From NCBI GenBank assembly GCA_019415435.1, contig DXZE01000052.1:1-10710 (forward strand): DNA of 10,710 nt. Direction: 5' to 3'. Source of the stretch: Erysipelotrichaceae bacterium (GTDB lineage Bacteria; Bacillota_I; Bacilli_A; Erysipelotrichales; Erysipelotrichaceae). Shown one piece after another: positions 1-6,461 of this stretch. A program made the translations under genes and the position numbers. Under the pieces are notes generated by a model. The model ran no database searches, was not told where the DNA came from, and saw only the letters and a list, made by a program, of their open reading frames with translations. Each line of letters opens with the position of its first letter. Position 1 is the first letter of the stretch.

Positions 1-22
1 CTTGCACCGATTTCTGCATCAA

Positions 23-116
23 TTGATGTAAGTTTGATGTAAATCGCTGTTTTTTCAGTTTTTTATCAAATGAAGTACGTCCCGTCTATTTGATAAAACG
101 GTACATCTTTACATCA
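23..116. repeat. TTGATGTAA direct repeats with an inverted copy
   Basis: TTGATGTAA occurs at 23-31 and again at 34-42, an 11-base period that puts both copies on one face of the helix. The reverse complement TTACATCA lies at 109-116. Phased direct repeats with an inverted partner are typical of protein-binding arms, for example of tyrosine recombinases or repressors. No binding protein is encoded nearby, so the role is inference. Confidence 0.45.
61..98. repeat. Perfect 11-bp inverted repeat
   Basis: TTTTATCAAAT (61-71) is exactly complementary to ATTTGATAAAA (88-98), with a 16-base spacer. It could form a hairpin on either strand. Neither strand has a U-tract after the right arm, so it is unlikely to be an intrinsic terminator. 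It lies between the TTGATGTAA repeats and the TTACATCA copy, so the two elements may belong to one site. Confidence 0.6.
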
Positions 117-274
117 TCTTAATGGAGCTTTGCACCTGCCGGAATACGGTTATCTACCATAAGAAGATTTAAGCCTTCATCAACATACGAACAATTATGC
201 GTTTTCAATTATTTCTTCATAACTCTTCGTAAGTGGTCGTAAATTCGTATGAATTTATATGTGTTTTAGCTTAT

Positions 275-1930
275 TTACTGATTCTTATCATCCCTTGGCT
301 TCATTGTCGGGAACAATAATACATCTCTGATACTGTCACAGCCTGTTAATAACATGACAAAGCGGTCAATACCCATGCCAATACCACCGGTAGGAGGAAG
401 ACCATACTCCAGTGCTTCTACATAATCTTCATCCATTTCTGATGCTTCTTCATCACCATTGGCTTTATTTTCAAGCTGCTTCTCAAATCTTTGTCTCTGA
501 TCAATCGGATCATTTAACTCTGAGAAGGCATTATCCATTTCAATACCCATGATCTCTAATTCAAATCTCTGGGTAAATCTTGGATCCTTTGGATTCTTTT
601 TGGCAAGAGGGGAGATCTCAATCGGATGACCCCATACAAAGGTAGGCTGTTCAATCTTATCTTCACAATACTGATCAAAGAACAGGGAGATAATGTTTCC
701 GACTGTACGCTGATGCGGTGCTACTTCTACATTATGTTCAGCCGCAAGCTTCAATGCTTCATCTAATGACATTGGCTGCCAGAAATCAATACCGGTTACT
801 TCCTTAACAGCATCAACCATATTCCATCTCTTATATGGCCCCTTTAAGGAAATCATCTTGCCCATGAACTCAAAGTCTGTCTTATGGAATACTTCTTCTG
901 CGACAGATTCAAATAACTGTTCATTCATCTGCATCATGCCTTCCAGATCAGAATAAGCACAATACGCTTCCATAGTAGTAAATTCAGGATTATGCTTCAG
1001 ATCCATACCTTCATTACGGAAGATACGTCCGATCTCATAAACCTTTTCCATGTCACCGACAATGAGTCTCTTTAAAGGAAGTTCGGTTGCGATTCTTAAG
1101 TAGAAGTCCTTATCCAATGCATTATGATGGGTTACGAATGGTCTTGCATTGGCACCGCCAAGAATCGGCTGTAAGATAGGTGTCTCTACTTCAATATAGC
1201 CATGCGCATCCATCCAATGCTGGATCGCACGAATGATTCTTGGACGCAGAATCGCAACCTTACGGGAATCATCATTCATGATCAGATCCAGATATCTTCT
1301 TCTGTATCTTTCTTCCTTATCCTGTAAACCATGGAACTTTTCAGGTAATGGTCTTAAAGCCTTTGTTAAATGTGTATATTCATGAACTTCAATAGATAAT
1401 TCACCAGCCTGGGTCTTGAATACTCTTCCCTTGACACCAATGATGTCACCTAAGTCGGACTGCTTGAATAACTCATATGTCTTTTCACCGACAATTCTTT
1501 CATTGATAACAATCTGAATTCTGCCGGATCTGTCTAACAGATGGACAAAGCCTAACTTACCCATACGTCTTTTAGACATGATACGTCCGGCAATGGATAC
1601 TCTGTGGTCAGAGTTCTGCAGATCTTCAATGCTGTCATCACCATATTCTGCTCTGATTTCAGAAGCGTGATCTGTCTGATCATAGGCATGTCCGAAAGGA
1701 TCAATGCCTTCTTCTCTTAAGGCATTCATCTTATCAATTCTTGCCTGCATCTGATCATTTTCTGCAATGGTATCTACAGAATTTCTGACATCTTCAATTC
1801 TCTTCTTTACTTTTTCCTTCTTCTTTTCTGCCTGTGCCTGTTTTGCGGCAAGTTCCGGATGTGCTGCCAGGAATGCTTTTCTTCTTTCTTCCTTCAGCTT
1901 CTGCTTTTCTTCTTTTGTTAATTCTGCCAT
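275..1930 (-). CDS. lysS: Lysyl-tRNA synthetase, class II
   Basis: Charges tRNA-Lys with lysine in the cytoplasm, using ATP. The protein has 551 residues. The order is a charged N-terminal extension (about 1-56), an OB-fold anticodon-binding domain (about 111-190), and a class II catalytic core. The core has motif 1 around 229-253, motif 2 beginning GRIFRNEGMD (301-310) and motif 3 GIGMGIDRF (516-524). The lysine-site signature HPIEISPLAKKNP spans 435-447. The start is ATG 1930 because GGAGG (1937-1941) lies six bases upstream. The frame stays open further upstream, but that stretch is the T-box leader. Relative to the Bacillus subtilis protein as I remember it, the N-terminus has about 45 extra residues rich in Lys, Glu and Ala. 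The gene is transcribed alone and divergently from the DUF212 gene. Confidence 0.97.
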   Translation of the reverse strand: MAELTKEEKQKLKEERRKAFLAAHPELAAKQAQAEKKKEKVKKRIEDVRNSVDTIAENDQMQARIDKMNALREEGIDPFGHAYDQTDHASEIRAEYGDDSIEDLQNSDHRVSIAGRIMSKRRMGKLGFVHLLDRSGRIQIVINERIVGEKTYELFKQSDLGDIIGVKGRVFKTQAGELSIEVHEYTHLTKALRPLPEKFHGLQDKEERYRRRYLDLIMNDDSRKVAILRPRIIRAIQHWMDAHGYIEVETPILQPILGGANARPFVTHHNALDKDFYLRIATELPLKRLIVGDMEKVYEIGRIFRNEGMDLKHNPEFTTMEAYCAYSDLEGMMQMNEQLFESVAEEVFHKTDFEFMGKMISLKGPYKRWNMVDAVKEVTGIDFWQPMSLDEALKLAAEHNVEVAPHQRTVGNIISLFFDQYCEDKIEQPTFVWGHPIEISPLAKKNPKDPRFTQRFELEIMGIEMDNAFSELNDPIDQRQRFEKQLENKANGDEEASEMDEDYVEALEYGLPPTGGIGMGIDRFVMLLTGCDSIRDVLLFPTMKPRDDKNQ

Positions 1931-1943
1931 ATGTAACCTCCAA

Positions 1944-1980
1944 ATATAAAAGCTCTCTTCCATCATAGGGACGAGAGCTT
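1944..1980 (-). terminator. T-box leader terminator of lysS
   Basis: On the minus strand AAGCUCUC (1980-1973) pairs with GAGAGCUU (1957-1950), with an additional inner UCC/GGA pairing, and runs into a U-rich tract ending about 1944. Its 5' arm overlaps the antiterminator (UCGU at 1974-1971), so the two structures exclude each other. It ends just before the lysS Shine-Dalgarno at 1937-1941. Confidence 0.9.
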
Positions 1981-2155
1981 GTTCGTGGTACCACCCTAAT
2001 TCACAACTGATAAACGGCTGCCTCATTCTTACAATAACGCTGCGTACGGTCTTTAGCTCGGGAGCCTTACAAACATGCTTTCCTGTTCCTCTGCTTACAC
2101 CATCCAGAGTTCGCTTTCACAATACTTACAGGTTCTTTCTCCGTCTTTGCCTGAC
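1944..2155 (-). promoter_or_regulatory. T-box leader of lysS (tRNA-Lys responsive)
   Basis: Read on the minus strand, this is a complete T-box riboswitch. Stem I has an apical helix CUCUG (2109-2105) / CAGAG (2093-2089) closing a GAUGGUGUAAG loop. A lower helix GUAAGUAU (2129-2122) / AUGUUUGU (2076-2069) and a basal GGAG (2142-2139) / CUCC (2064-2061) flank the presumed specifier AAG (2068-2066), a lysine codon. The specifier is followed by G, five bases and GAGC, the same spacing I recall for the B. subtilis glyQS leader. The T-box core AGGGUGGUACCAC (1997-1985) is intact. The antiterminator is UAGGG (1998-1994), bulge UGGUACC (1993-1987), ACGA (1986-1983) / UCGU (1974-1971), and CCCUA (1970-1966). 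UGGU would pair with an ACCA tRNA end. Uncharged tRNA-Lys should stabilise this form and switch lysS on. Confidence 0.93.
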
Positions 2156-2161
2156 GCGCTT

Positions 2162-2189
2162 ATTTTAACATGCTTATCTTCTTTTTCAA
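2162..2189 (-). promoter_or_regulatory. Promoter of the lysS T-box transcript
   Basis: On the minus strand TTGAAA (2189-2184), a 16-base spacer and TAAAAT (2167-2162) form a sigma-A-type promoter. It has an extended -10 TG at 2170-2169. The predicted start is near 2155, just upstream of T-box stem I. Its -35 element lies in the short gap before the divergent DUF212 gene. Confidence 0.75.
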
Positions 2190-2235
2190 CGAAATAATCA
2201 TAACTATGTACTACAATAAGAGGGCGAGGTTTACT

Positions 2236-2697
2236 ATGGATTGGCTATATGGTTTAATCACAAACAGAATATTTATTTCTACTGCGGCAGCCTGGTTTAT
2301 TGCCCAGGTTTCCAAAATCATCATTGAAATCATAACAGGAACATTCTCCAAGGAGCGTCTTACCGGCAGCGGCGGTATGCCTTCCAGTCACAGTGCTACG
2401 GTATGTGCCTTAGCTACTTCCTGTGGTCTTACGGAAGGCAGTCACAGCGGATCATTTATTGTCGCATTATTTCTTGCCTTTATTGTCATGTATGATGCGA
2501 TGGGAGTGAGATATGCCTGCGGTCAGAATGGAAAAGCTATAAATGCAATCAATAAAAGGGCTGAGGAAAAGGGTGAAGAACCTTATTTTGATAAGCCAAT
2601 GCCTGAAGTAATGGGACATACATTACCTGAAATTATTGCAGGTGTTATTGTAGGCATTGTAACAGCTGTGATTGTATGTCTGATTATGCCGGCTTAA
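2236..2697 (+). CDS. Divergent PAP2 family (DUF212/YuiD-like) membrane protein
   Basis: A 153-residue integral membrane protein of the DUF212 family, distant relatives of PAP2 acid phosphatases. Visible family blocks are GGMPSSHSA (46-54), YDAMGVRYACG (86-96) and GHTLPEI (127-133), where the conserved Ser-His and final His would form a phosphatase-like site. Hydrophobic segments lie around 13-34, 73-90 and 132-152. The substrate is unknown; a lipid-phosphate substrate is only inferred from the superfamily. ATG 2236 is chosen because GAGG (2226-2229) lies six bases upstream and the protein then begins where the family does. The frame is open back to 2170, but those codons overlap the lysS promoter. 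It is a single gene with its own terminator; I see no convincing promoter for it. Confidence 0.88.
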   Translation: MDWLYGLITNRIFISTAAAWFIAQVSKIIIEIITGTFSKERLTGSGGMPSSHSATVCALATSCGLTEGSHSGSFIVALFLAFIVMYDAMGVRYACGQNGKAINAINKRAEEKGEEPYFDKPMPEVMGHTLPEIIAGVIVGIVTAVIVCLIMPA

Positions 2698-2724
2698 CAC
2701 TCACAGACATTTACGGATAACTTC

Positions 2725-2759
2725 AGACACTGTTCACCTATGCAATACTGTCTTTTTTT
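2725..2759 (+). terminator. Rho-independent terminator after the DUF212 gene
   Basis: AGACACTGTT (2725-2734) pairs with AATACTGTCT (2744-2753), with one C-C mismatch and a nine-base loop, followed by seven T residues (2753-2759). It separates the DUF212 gene from the surface-protein gene. The 3' arm also contains TG-C-AATACT (2741-2749), a possible extended -10 for the next gene, preceded by TTCAGA (2722-2727). I regard that promoter as weak. Confidence 0.75.
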
Positions 2760-2786
2760 AAGATATAAGTGTAAGAGGTGTTTGAT

Positions 2787-4505
2787 ATGAAAAAGAATCT
2801 AAAGAAAATAACAGCCGTTATGTTAAGCGGTATCCTTACTGCGTCTTCAGGTATTACTTCTATCTATGCAGAAGGAGATAATAATCAGCCTGCACCTCCT
2901 CAGAATGAAGGTGGTACACCACCAGAGAAACCAGATGGAGATAATTCACAGGGGCCAGGTAATGGACAGGCTCCGGGTGGTGCCAATACCATGACCTATG
3001 ATTATAGCGGTACACTTTCTGCAAGCAAGAATGCAGAAGGGACAGAAGAAACATCAGATGGTGAAACCATTGATTCTTCTACGGCAGATCAGAATGCCAT
3101 CCTTGCCCAGAAGGCAGGTACATTAACTGTAACCAAAGGTACTTTAACTAAGAGTGGTGATGATACTAATGGAGATAACTGTAACTTCTATGGCATTAAC
3201 TCCATTGGCTTATCTGCCGGAAGCGGATCTTCCATTAAAATCTCTGACAGTTCCTTAACTTCAGATAGTGAAGGATCTAATGGATTATTCGCAACTGATT
3301 CCGGAACTATCTATGCTAATAATGATACAATCACAACATCCAAAGGAAACTCCAGAGGATTAGATGCGACATACAGCGGTACAATCATAGCCAATCAGAT
3401 GAATATTTCTACCCAGGGTGACCATTCCGCTTCTCTTGCGACAGACCGTGGTGGCGGATCTGTATCTGTTACGAATTCATCTTTGAATACTGCTGGTTCT
3501 GGTTCGCCATTAATTTATTCAACCGGTAATATACAGGTGGATAATGTAACTGGTACAGCTTCTGAATCACAGATAGCTGGTATGGAAGGATTGAATACTA
3601 TCCTGATTGCTCATTCCACACTCTCTTCTACACAAACAGATAAAACAGCTTCTGATCCAGAAGCTGATGGTATTATCATCTATCAGTCCACTTCAGGTGA
3701 TGCGGAAAACACCACTGGTGAAGCGGCTGTATTCAATGCCTCAGATTCTACATTGAAATCAGCTATAACATCCGGTTCCATGTTCTATTTAACCAACACA
3801 ACAGCCAATATTGTCTTAAGTGATACAGTCCTGGACTTTGACTCTGATAAAGCAAATCTTCTCTTAGTGGAAGGTAATGACAGTAATAACTGGGGCACAG
3901 CCGGGTCCAATGGTGCAGTTGTAAAGTTTACTGGTTTAGGTGAAACATTAAGTGGAAACATCACAGCTGATACAATCTCCAGTGCAGATGTATATCTTCT
4001 TGATGAAACAACCTGGACAGGTGCTGCCTCCATAGAACAAAACAGTGTGAATACAAATCCTGCAGATTCTCCATTAACTGTTAATGTATCTTCTGACTCC
4101 AAATGGGTAGTCACAGGTGATTCTACTGTTACAAATCTTAATGTACAGGATGGTGGTCAGGTAGTAGACAGCGATGGTAAGACTGTTACAATCATCGCAA
4201 ATGGTACAATGGTTGCAGAGGGTGATTCAGATATCACCATTACTGTAACAGGAAACTATGGCACTGACTTCACAACTGATGATGACAATGCCTTATCTAC
4301 CGATTACATTGACCGTTCTGACTTCGATAAGACATACAATGTTTCTACTACATTCAATACAAATGGATCTACCGTCATCAATGATGATACTGATACTTCT
4401 GCAGTGAAGACAGAAACATCTCATACATCCCTCTATGCCGGCATTGGTGCAGCCGTTATAGCTGTCATTGTTATAGGTATTCTTCTTAAGAAGAAACAGA
4501 AATAA
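2787..4505 (+). CDS. Secreted beta-helix-like surface protein with C-terminal membrane anchor
   Basis: A 572-residue extracellular protein of unknown function. It has a signal peptide (about 1-28, KK-rich start, likely cleavage after SIYA), then a Pro/Gly/Asn-rich linker (about 33-66) containing PPEKPDGDN. The large middle (about 70-530) is made of short Ser/Thr/Asn/Asp-rich beta-strand repeats with recurring G-T and N-x-T-I-x units, typical of right-handed parallel beta-helix adhesins or carbohydrate-binding surface proteins. The C-terminus has one hydrophobic segment (about 549-567) and a KKKQK tail. No LPXTG sorting motif precedes the helix, so it is probably membrane-anchored rather than sortase-attached. 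Only one Cys (132) lies in the mature part. AAGAGGTG (2773-2780) six bases before ATG 2787 fixes the start; the in-frame GTG at 2778 lies inside that site. It stands alone between two terminators. An adhesin or glycan-binding role is inference. Confidence 0.8.
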   Translation: MKKNLKKITAVMLSGILTASSGITSIYAEGDNNQPAPPQNEGGTPPEKPDGDNSQGPGNGQAPGGANTMTYDYSGTLSASKNAEGTEETSDGETIDSSTADQNAILAQKAGTLTVTKGTLTKSGDDTNGDNCNFYGINSIGLSAGSGSSIKISDSSLTSDSEGSNGLFATDSGTIYANNDTITTSKGNSRGLDATYSGTIIANQMNISTQGDHSASLATDRGGGSVSVTNSSLNTAGSGSPLIYSTGNIQVDNVTGTASESQIAGMEGLNTILIAHSTLSSTQTDKTASDPEADGIIIYQSTSGDAENTTGEAAVFNASDSTLKSAITSGSMFYLTNTTANIVLSDTVLDFDSDKANLLLVEGNDSNNWGTAGSNGAVVKFTGLGETLSGNITADTISSADVYLLDETTWTGAASIEQNSVNTNPADSPLTVNVSSDSKWVVTGDSTVTNLNVQDGGQVVDSDGKTVTIIANGTMVAEGDSDITITVTGNYGTDFTTDDDNALSTDYIDRSDFDKTYNVSTTFNTNGSTVINDDTDTSAVKTETSHTSLYAGIGAAVIAVIVIGILLKKKQK

Positions 4506-4510
4506 AATAC

Positions 4511-4558
4511 AAGCAGTTAATTAAGAGCATCTGACACTCCATGAATTAACTGCTTTTT
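4511..4558 (+). terminator. Rho-independent terminator after the surface-protein gene
   Basis: AAGCAGTTAATT (4511-4522) and AATTAACTGCTT (4544-4555) form a perfect 12-bp stem with a 21-base loop. A T-run ends at 4558. It starts six bases after the stop codon. Confidence 0.88.
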
Positions 4559-4571
4559 CTATCTCTTTCAA

Positions 4572-4600
4572 TTGACATTTGAAGTGTGTTAATCAGCAAT
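4572..4600 (+). promoter_or_regulatory. Possible decayed promoter of the PPOX pseudogene
   Basis: A perfect -35 hexamer TTGACA (4572-4577) is followed 17 bases later by AGCAAT (4595-4600), which matches only half of the -10 consensus. Given the state of the gene downstream, the -10 may have eroded. It could also be a chance match. Confidence 0.35.
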
Positions 4601-4623
4601 ATCAATAAAGGAAAGAGTGCTTT

Positions 4624-5024
4624 ATGAAAGTACAGGATTATTTTGATATTCTTCGTTCCATCCGTGATACATCTATGGTCACAATATCCGCAGATGGAAC
4701 ACCAGGATTACGTATCATTGATACGATGCCAGTCGAAGATGAGAAACTTTACTTCTTAACAGCACGTGGCAAGAATTTCTACAAGGAACTCATGGCCACA
4801 AAGTCTGTGGCCGTAACCGGTTTAAATGATAAATGGAAAACCGTCAGATAATGGGGGTAAGGTTAAAAACATTGGTCATGAAAGATTAGATGAAATCTTT
4901 GGAAAGAATTCATCCATGAATGGTGTTTACCATGGTGATTCAAGGGAAATACCGGAAGTCTTCTATCTGGCAGATCATCCGATTATAAGGCATCCGTTCT
5001 CTTTCGGTAAGAAAACATACCATG
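4624..5024 (+). pseudogene. Broken PPOX-type flavin-binding protein gene
   Basis: Remnant of a pyridoxamine 5'-phosphate oxidase-like (split-barrel, FMN-binding) gene. The first 75 codons from ATG 4624, with GGAAAG upstream, carry the family pattern: YFDILRSIRD, RIIDTMPVEDEKLYF and TARGKNFY. A stop at 4849-4851 then ends the frame. Homology continues at once in another frame: GKVKNI, RLDEIFGKNSSMNGVYHGDS and, after an apparent in-frame gap, HPIIRHPFSFG. The shift looks like a net one-base gain near the GGGGG run (4853-4857). In relatives I recall, the DEIF/MNGVY block is followed by more residues before the RESFSFG-like part, and often by a Cys-rich ferredoxin-like tail. Both are missing. After about 5024 the frame only reads through the terminator and the 3' end of the PBP gene. 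Confidence 0.82.
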
Positions 5025-5025
5025 A

Positions 5026-5062
5026 AAAAGAGATTTCCGTGATCAGGTTGGAAATCTCTTTT
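5026..5062. terminator. Bidirectional terminator between pseudogene and PBP gene
   Basis: AAAAGAGATTTCC (5026-5038) and GGAAATCTCTTTT (5050-5062) form a perfect 13-bp stem with an 11-base loop. Both strands end in a U-run, so it can stop the plus-strand pseudogene transcript and the minus-strand SEDS-PBP operon. It overlaps the PBP stop codon (5061-5063) by two bases. Confidence 0.88.
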
Positions 5063-6461
5063 AATTTCCCATATGATTTAAATACGCTACTAATGATCTT
5101 GCTGGTGAATAGAGAAGGGAAGATAGGGAACCATTATTCATGGATATACAGAAGGAATAATCATTTGTAAATCCAATCAGATATGTATGAATTCTGTCAT
5201 TGGCACATTCCGCTGTACCTGTCTTGGCATATACCATGCCATATGTTCCTTCATCAAAGCCATAGCCTACAGCAGTACTATGCATGATTGCCTTTAAACG
5301 CTCATCTACCGTATCATCTATAGCTGTACTGATCTTATGTGGGAAGAAGTGATACAAAGGCATATTCCCGCTTTTAATATCTGAGACAATATAAGGAGCC
5401 ATCATCTTGCCATCGTTGGCGACTGCCTCTGCTATCAGAGCTAAGTGTACAGGGGTAATTTCCGTATTACCCTGACCAAAGGCAGCCTGGGCTATGGTAA
5501 CTGGTTTTCCATCTCCAAAGTCAAAACTTGAATGTAGTGTCGCAAGGAATGGTATTTCAATATCGGATCCTACCTTAAAGGCTTCAGCCATCTGCGTCAT
5601 TCTTTTCTGACCTACCTTTACACCAAGATTAGCAAAATAACAATTTACTGAATTATTAAACGCTTTTTCCAGATTGATATTTCCATAGGCTTTATCTTCA
5701 TAGTTATGAATCGTGAAATCACTGTCTTCTGGTGTATAGGAACCTGTATCGTTATAGTCAAAGAAGTCATCATCCAGATTCTCATCTTCATCCATCTTTA
5801 AAGCCGCCGCAGTTGTAATAACCTTGAATGTACTGCCCGGGGGATCATTTTCGTATGTACCGCGTCTGTATTGGGATCCCGGTATATCAGATGTAATGAA
5901 GGATTGCAGGTCATTGACATTGTAGTCGATGGTACTGTGAGAAGCCAAAGCCATGATGGCACCAGTATCATTATCTATGACAGTAATACTTCCTTCCTGA
6001 CCGTTTAACAATTGATAACAGTAATCCTGTAAGGCATTATCAGTTGTTAATGTGACGGAAGCTCCTTTATTATTCTGATCCAGATGAAACAGGGAATAGT
6101 TCTTAAGATTACCACGTAAACCATACTTATTCTCTTTACCCGAGTTAACCGAATAATATCCTAGTAAATAGGCATAGGAATAGTTTTCAGGATCAGAAGC
6201 ATAGGCTGATTCACCAGCACTGGCATTACCCATAATGAGATTTCCGTTTCTGTCACTGATATCACCCTCGATAACATAACTTTTAATCGCATTATAAGTA
6301 ACTGTACTCTTTTCAGCACTGTAAGATGCATTGACTATTGGAAGTACGACGTACTTACCGCCAAATACAACGCCAAATAACAGACATATAACAACACTGA
6401 CAAGTTCAGCGATCCTGATACGGCGTTGTGACAAACCTCTCTGATTGACCGGTTTCTTCAT
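5061..6461 (-). CDS. Class B penicillin-binding protein, PbpA-like transpeptidase
   Basis: Crosslinks peptidoglycan stem peptides on the outer face of the membrane; 466 residues. It has a short basic cytoplasmic tail, one membrane anchor (about 18-44), a small N-terminal region with the class B signature GDISDRNGNLI (66-76), and a transpeptidase domain. All three active-site motifs are present: S210-T-F-K213 (acyl-enzyme serine), S271-V-N273 and K413-T-G415. The length fits the short PbpA-like subgroup without PASTA domains. The start is ATG 6461: GGAG (6468-6471) lies six bases upstream, whereas the in-frame ATG at 6467 directly abuts it and is too close. It overlaps the 3' end of the SEDS gene by 56 bases, which suggests translational coupling and joint work with that glycosyltransferase. 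Confidence 0.93.
   Translation of the reverse strand: MKKPVNQRGLSQRRIRIAELVSVVICLLFGVVFGGKYVVLPIVNASYSAEKSTVTYNAIKSYVIEGDISDRNGNLIMGNASAGESAYASDPENYSYAYLLGYYSVNSGKENKYGLRGNLKNYSLFHLDQNNKGASVTLTTDNALQDYCYQLLNGQEGSITVIDNDTGAIMALASHSTIDYNVNDLQSFITSDIPGSQYRRGTYENDPPGSTFKVITTAAALKMDEDENLDDDFFDYNDTGSYTPEDSDFTIHNYEDKAYGNINLEKAFNNSVNCYFANLGVKVGQKRMTQMAEAFKVGSDIEIPFLATLHSSFDFGDGKPVTIAQAAFGQGNTEITPVHLALIAEAVANDGKMMAPYIVSDIKSGNMPLYHFFPHKISTAIDDTVDERLKAIMHSTAVGYGFDEGTYGMVYAKTGTAECANDRIHTYLIGFTNDYSFCISMNNGSLSSLLYSPARSLVAYLNHMGN

Larger units (their letters stand above)
1..274. other. Gene-free left edge with many short repeats
   Basis: I find no supported gene here. All six frames are broken by frequent stops. 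The longest stretch that reads at all protein-like is a minus-strand run of roughly 27 codons ending at a stop near 120-122; I do not recognise it and it has no ribosome-binding site. The region holds direct and inverted repeats (listed separately). It also holds three TCGTA-type repeats at 227-232, 237-242 and 245-250, and an inverted pair CATACGAA (184-191) / TTCGTATG (244-251). No clear rho-independent terminator follows lysS: the AAATTC/GAATTT hairpin at 241-256 has no U-tract on the minus strand. It could be a relic or boundary of an integrated element, but no recombinase is present in the window. Confidence 0.5.

Noticed and set aside
1767..1994. Short open frames on both strands over the 5' end of lysS
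   Set aside because: They are other frames of the Lys/Glu-rich extension and the T-box, with no ribosome sites and low-complexity translations.
1931..2026. In-frame extension of lysS upstream of ATG 1930
   Set aside because: These codons cover the T-box antiterminator, terminator and the Shine-Dalgarno itself. The protein aligns from the later ATG.
2170..2235. Longer N-terminus for the DUF212 protein
   Set aside because: Those codons overlap the lysS promoter and lack a ribosome site. GAGG is correctly placed only for ATG 2236.
2860..4114. Minus-strand open frames inside the surface-protein gene
   Set aside because: They arise antisense to repetitive Ser/Thr/Asp codons. They have no start signals and no family resemblance.
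2787..4505. LPXTG-type cell-wall anchoring of the surface protein
   Set aside because: The region before the C-terminal helix reads KTETSHTSLY with no LPXTG-like motif.
5025..5170. Continuation of the second pseudogene frame past the terminator
   Set aside because: The translation there is just the terminator hairpin and the antisense of the PBP 3' end. It has no PPOX or ferredoxin pattern.
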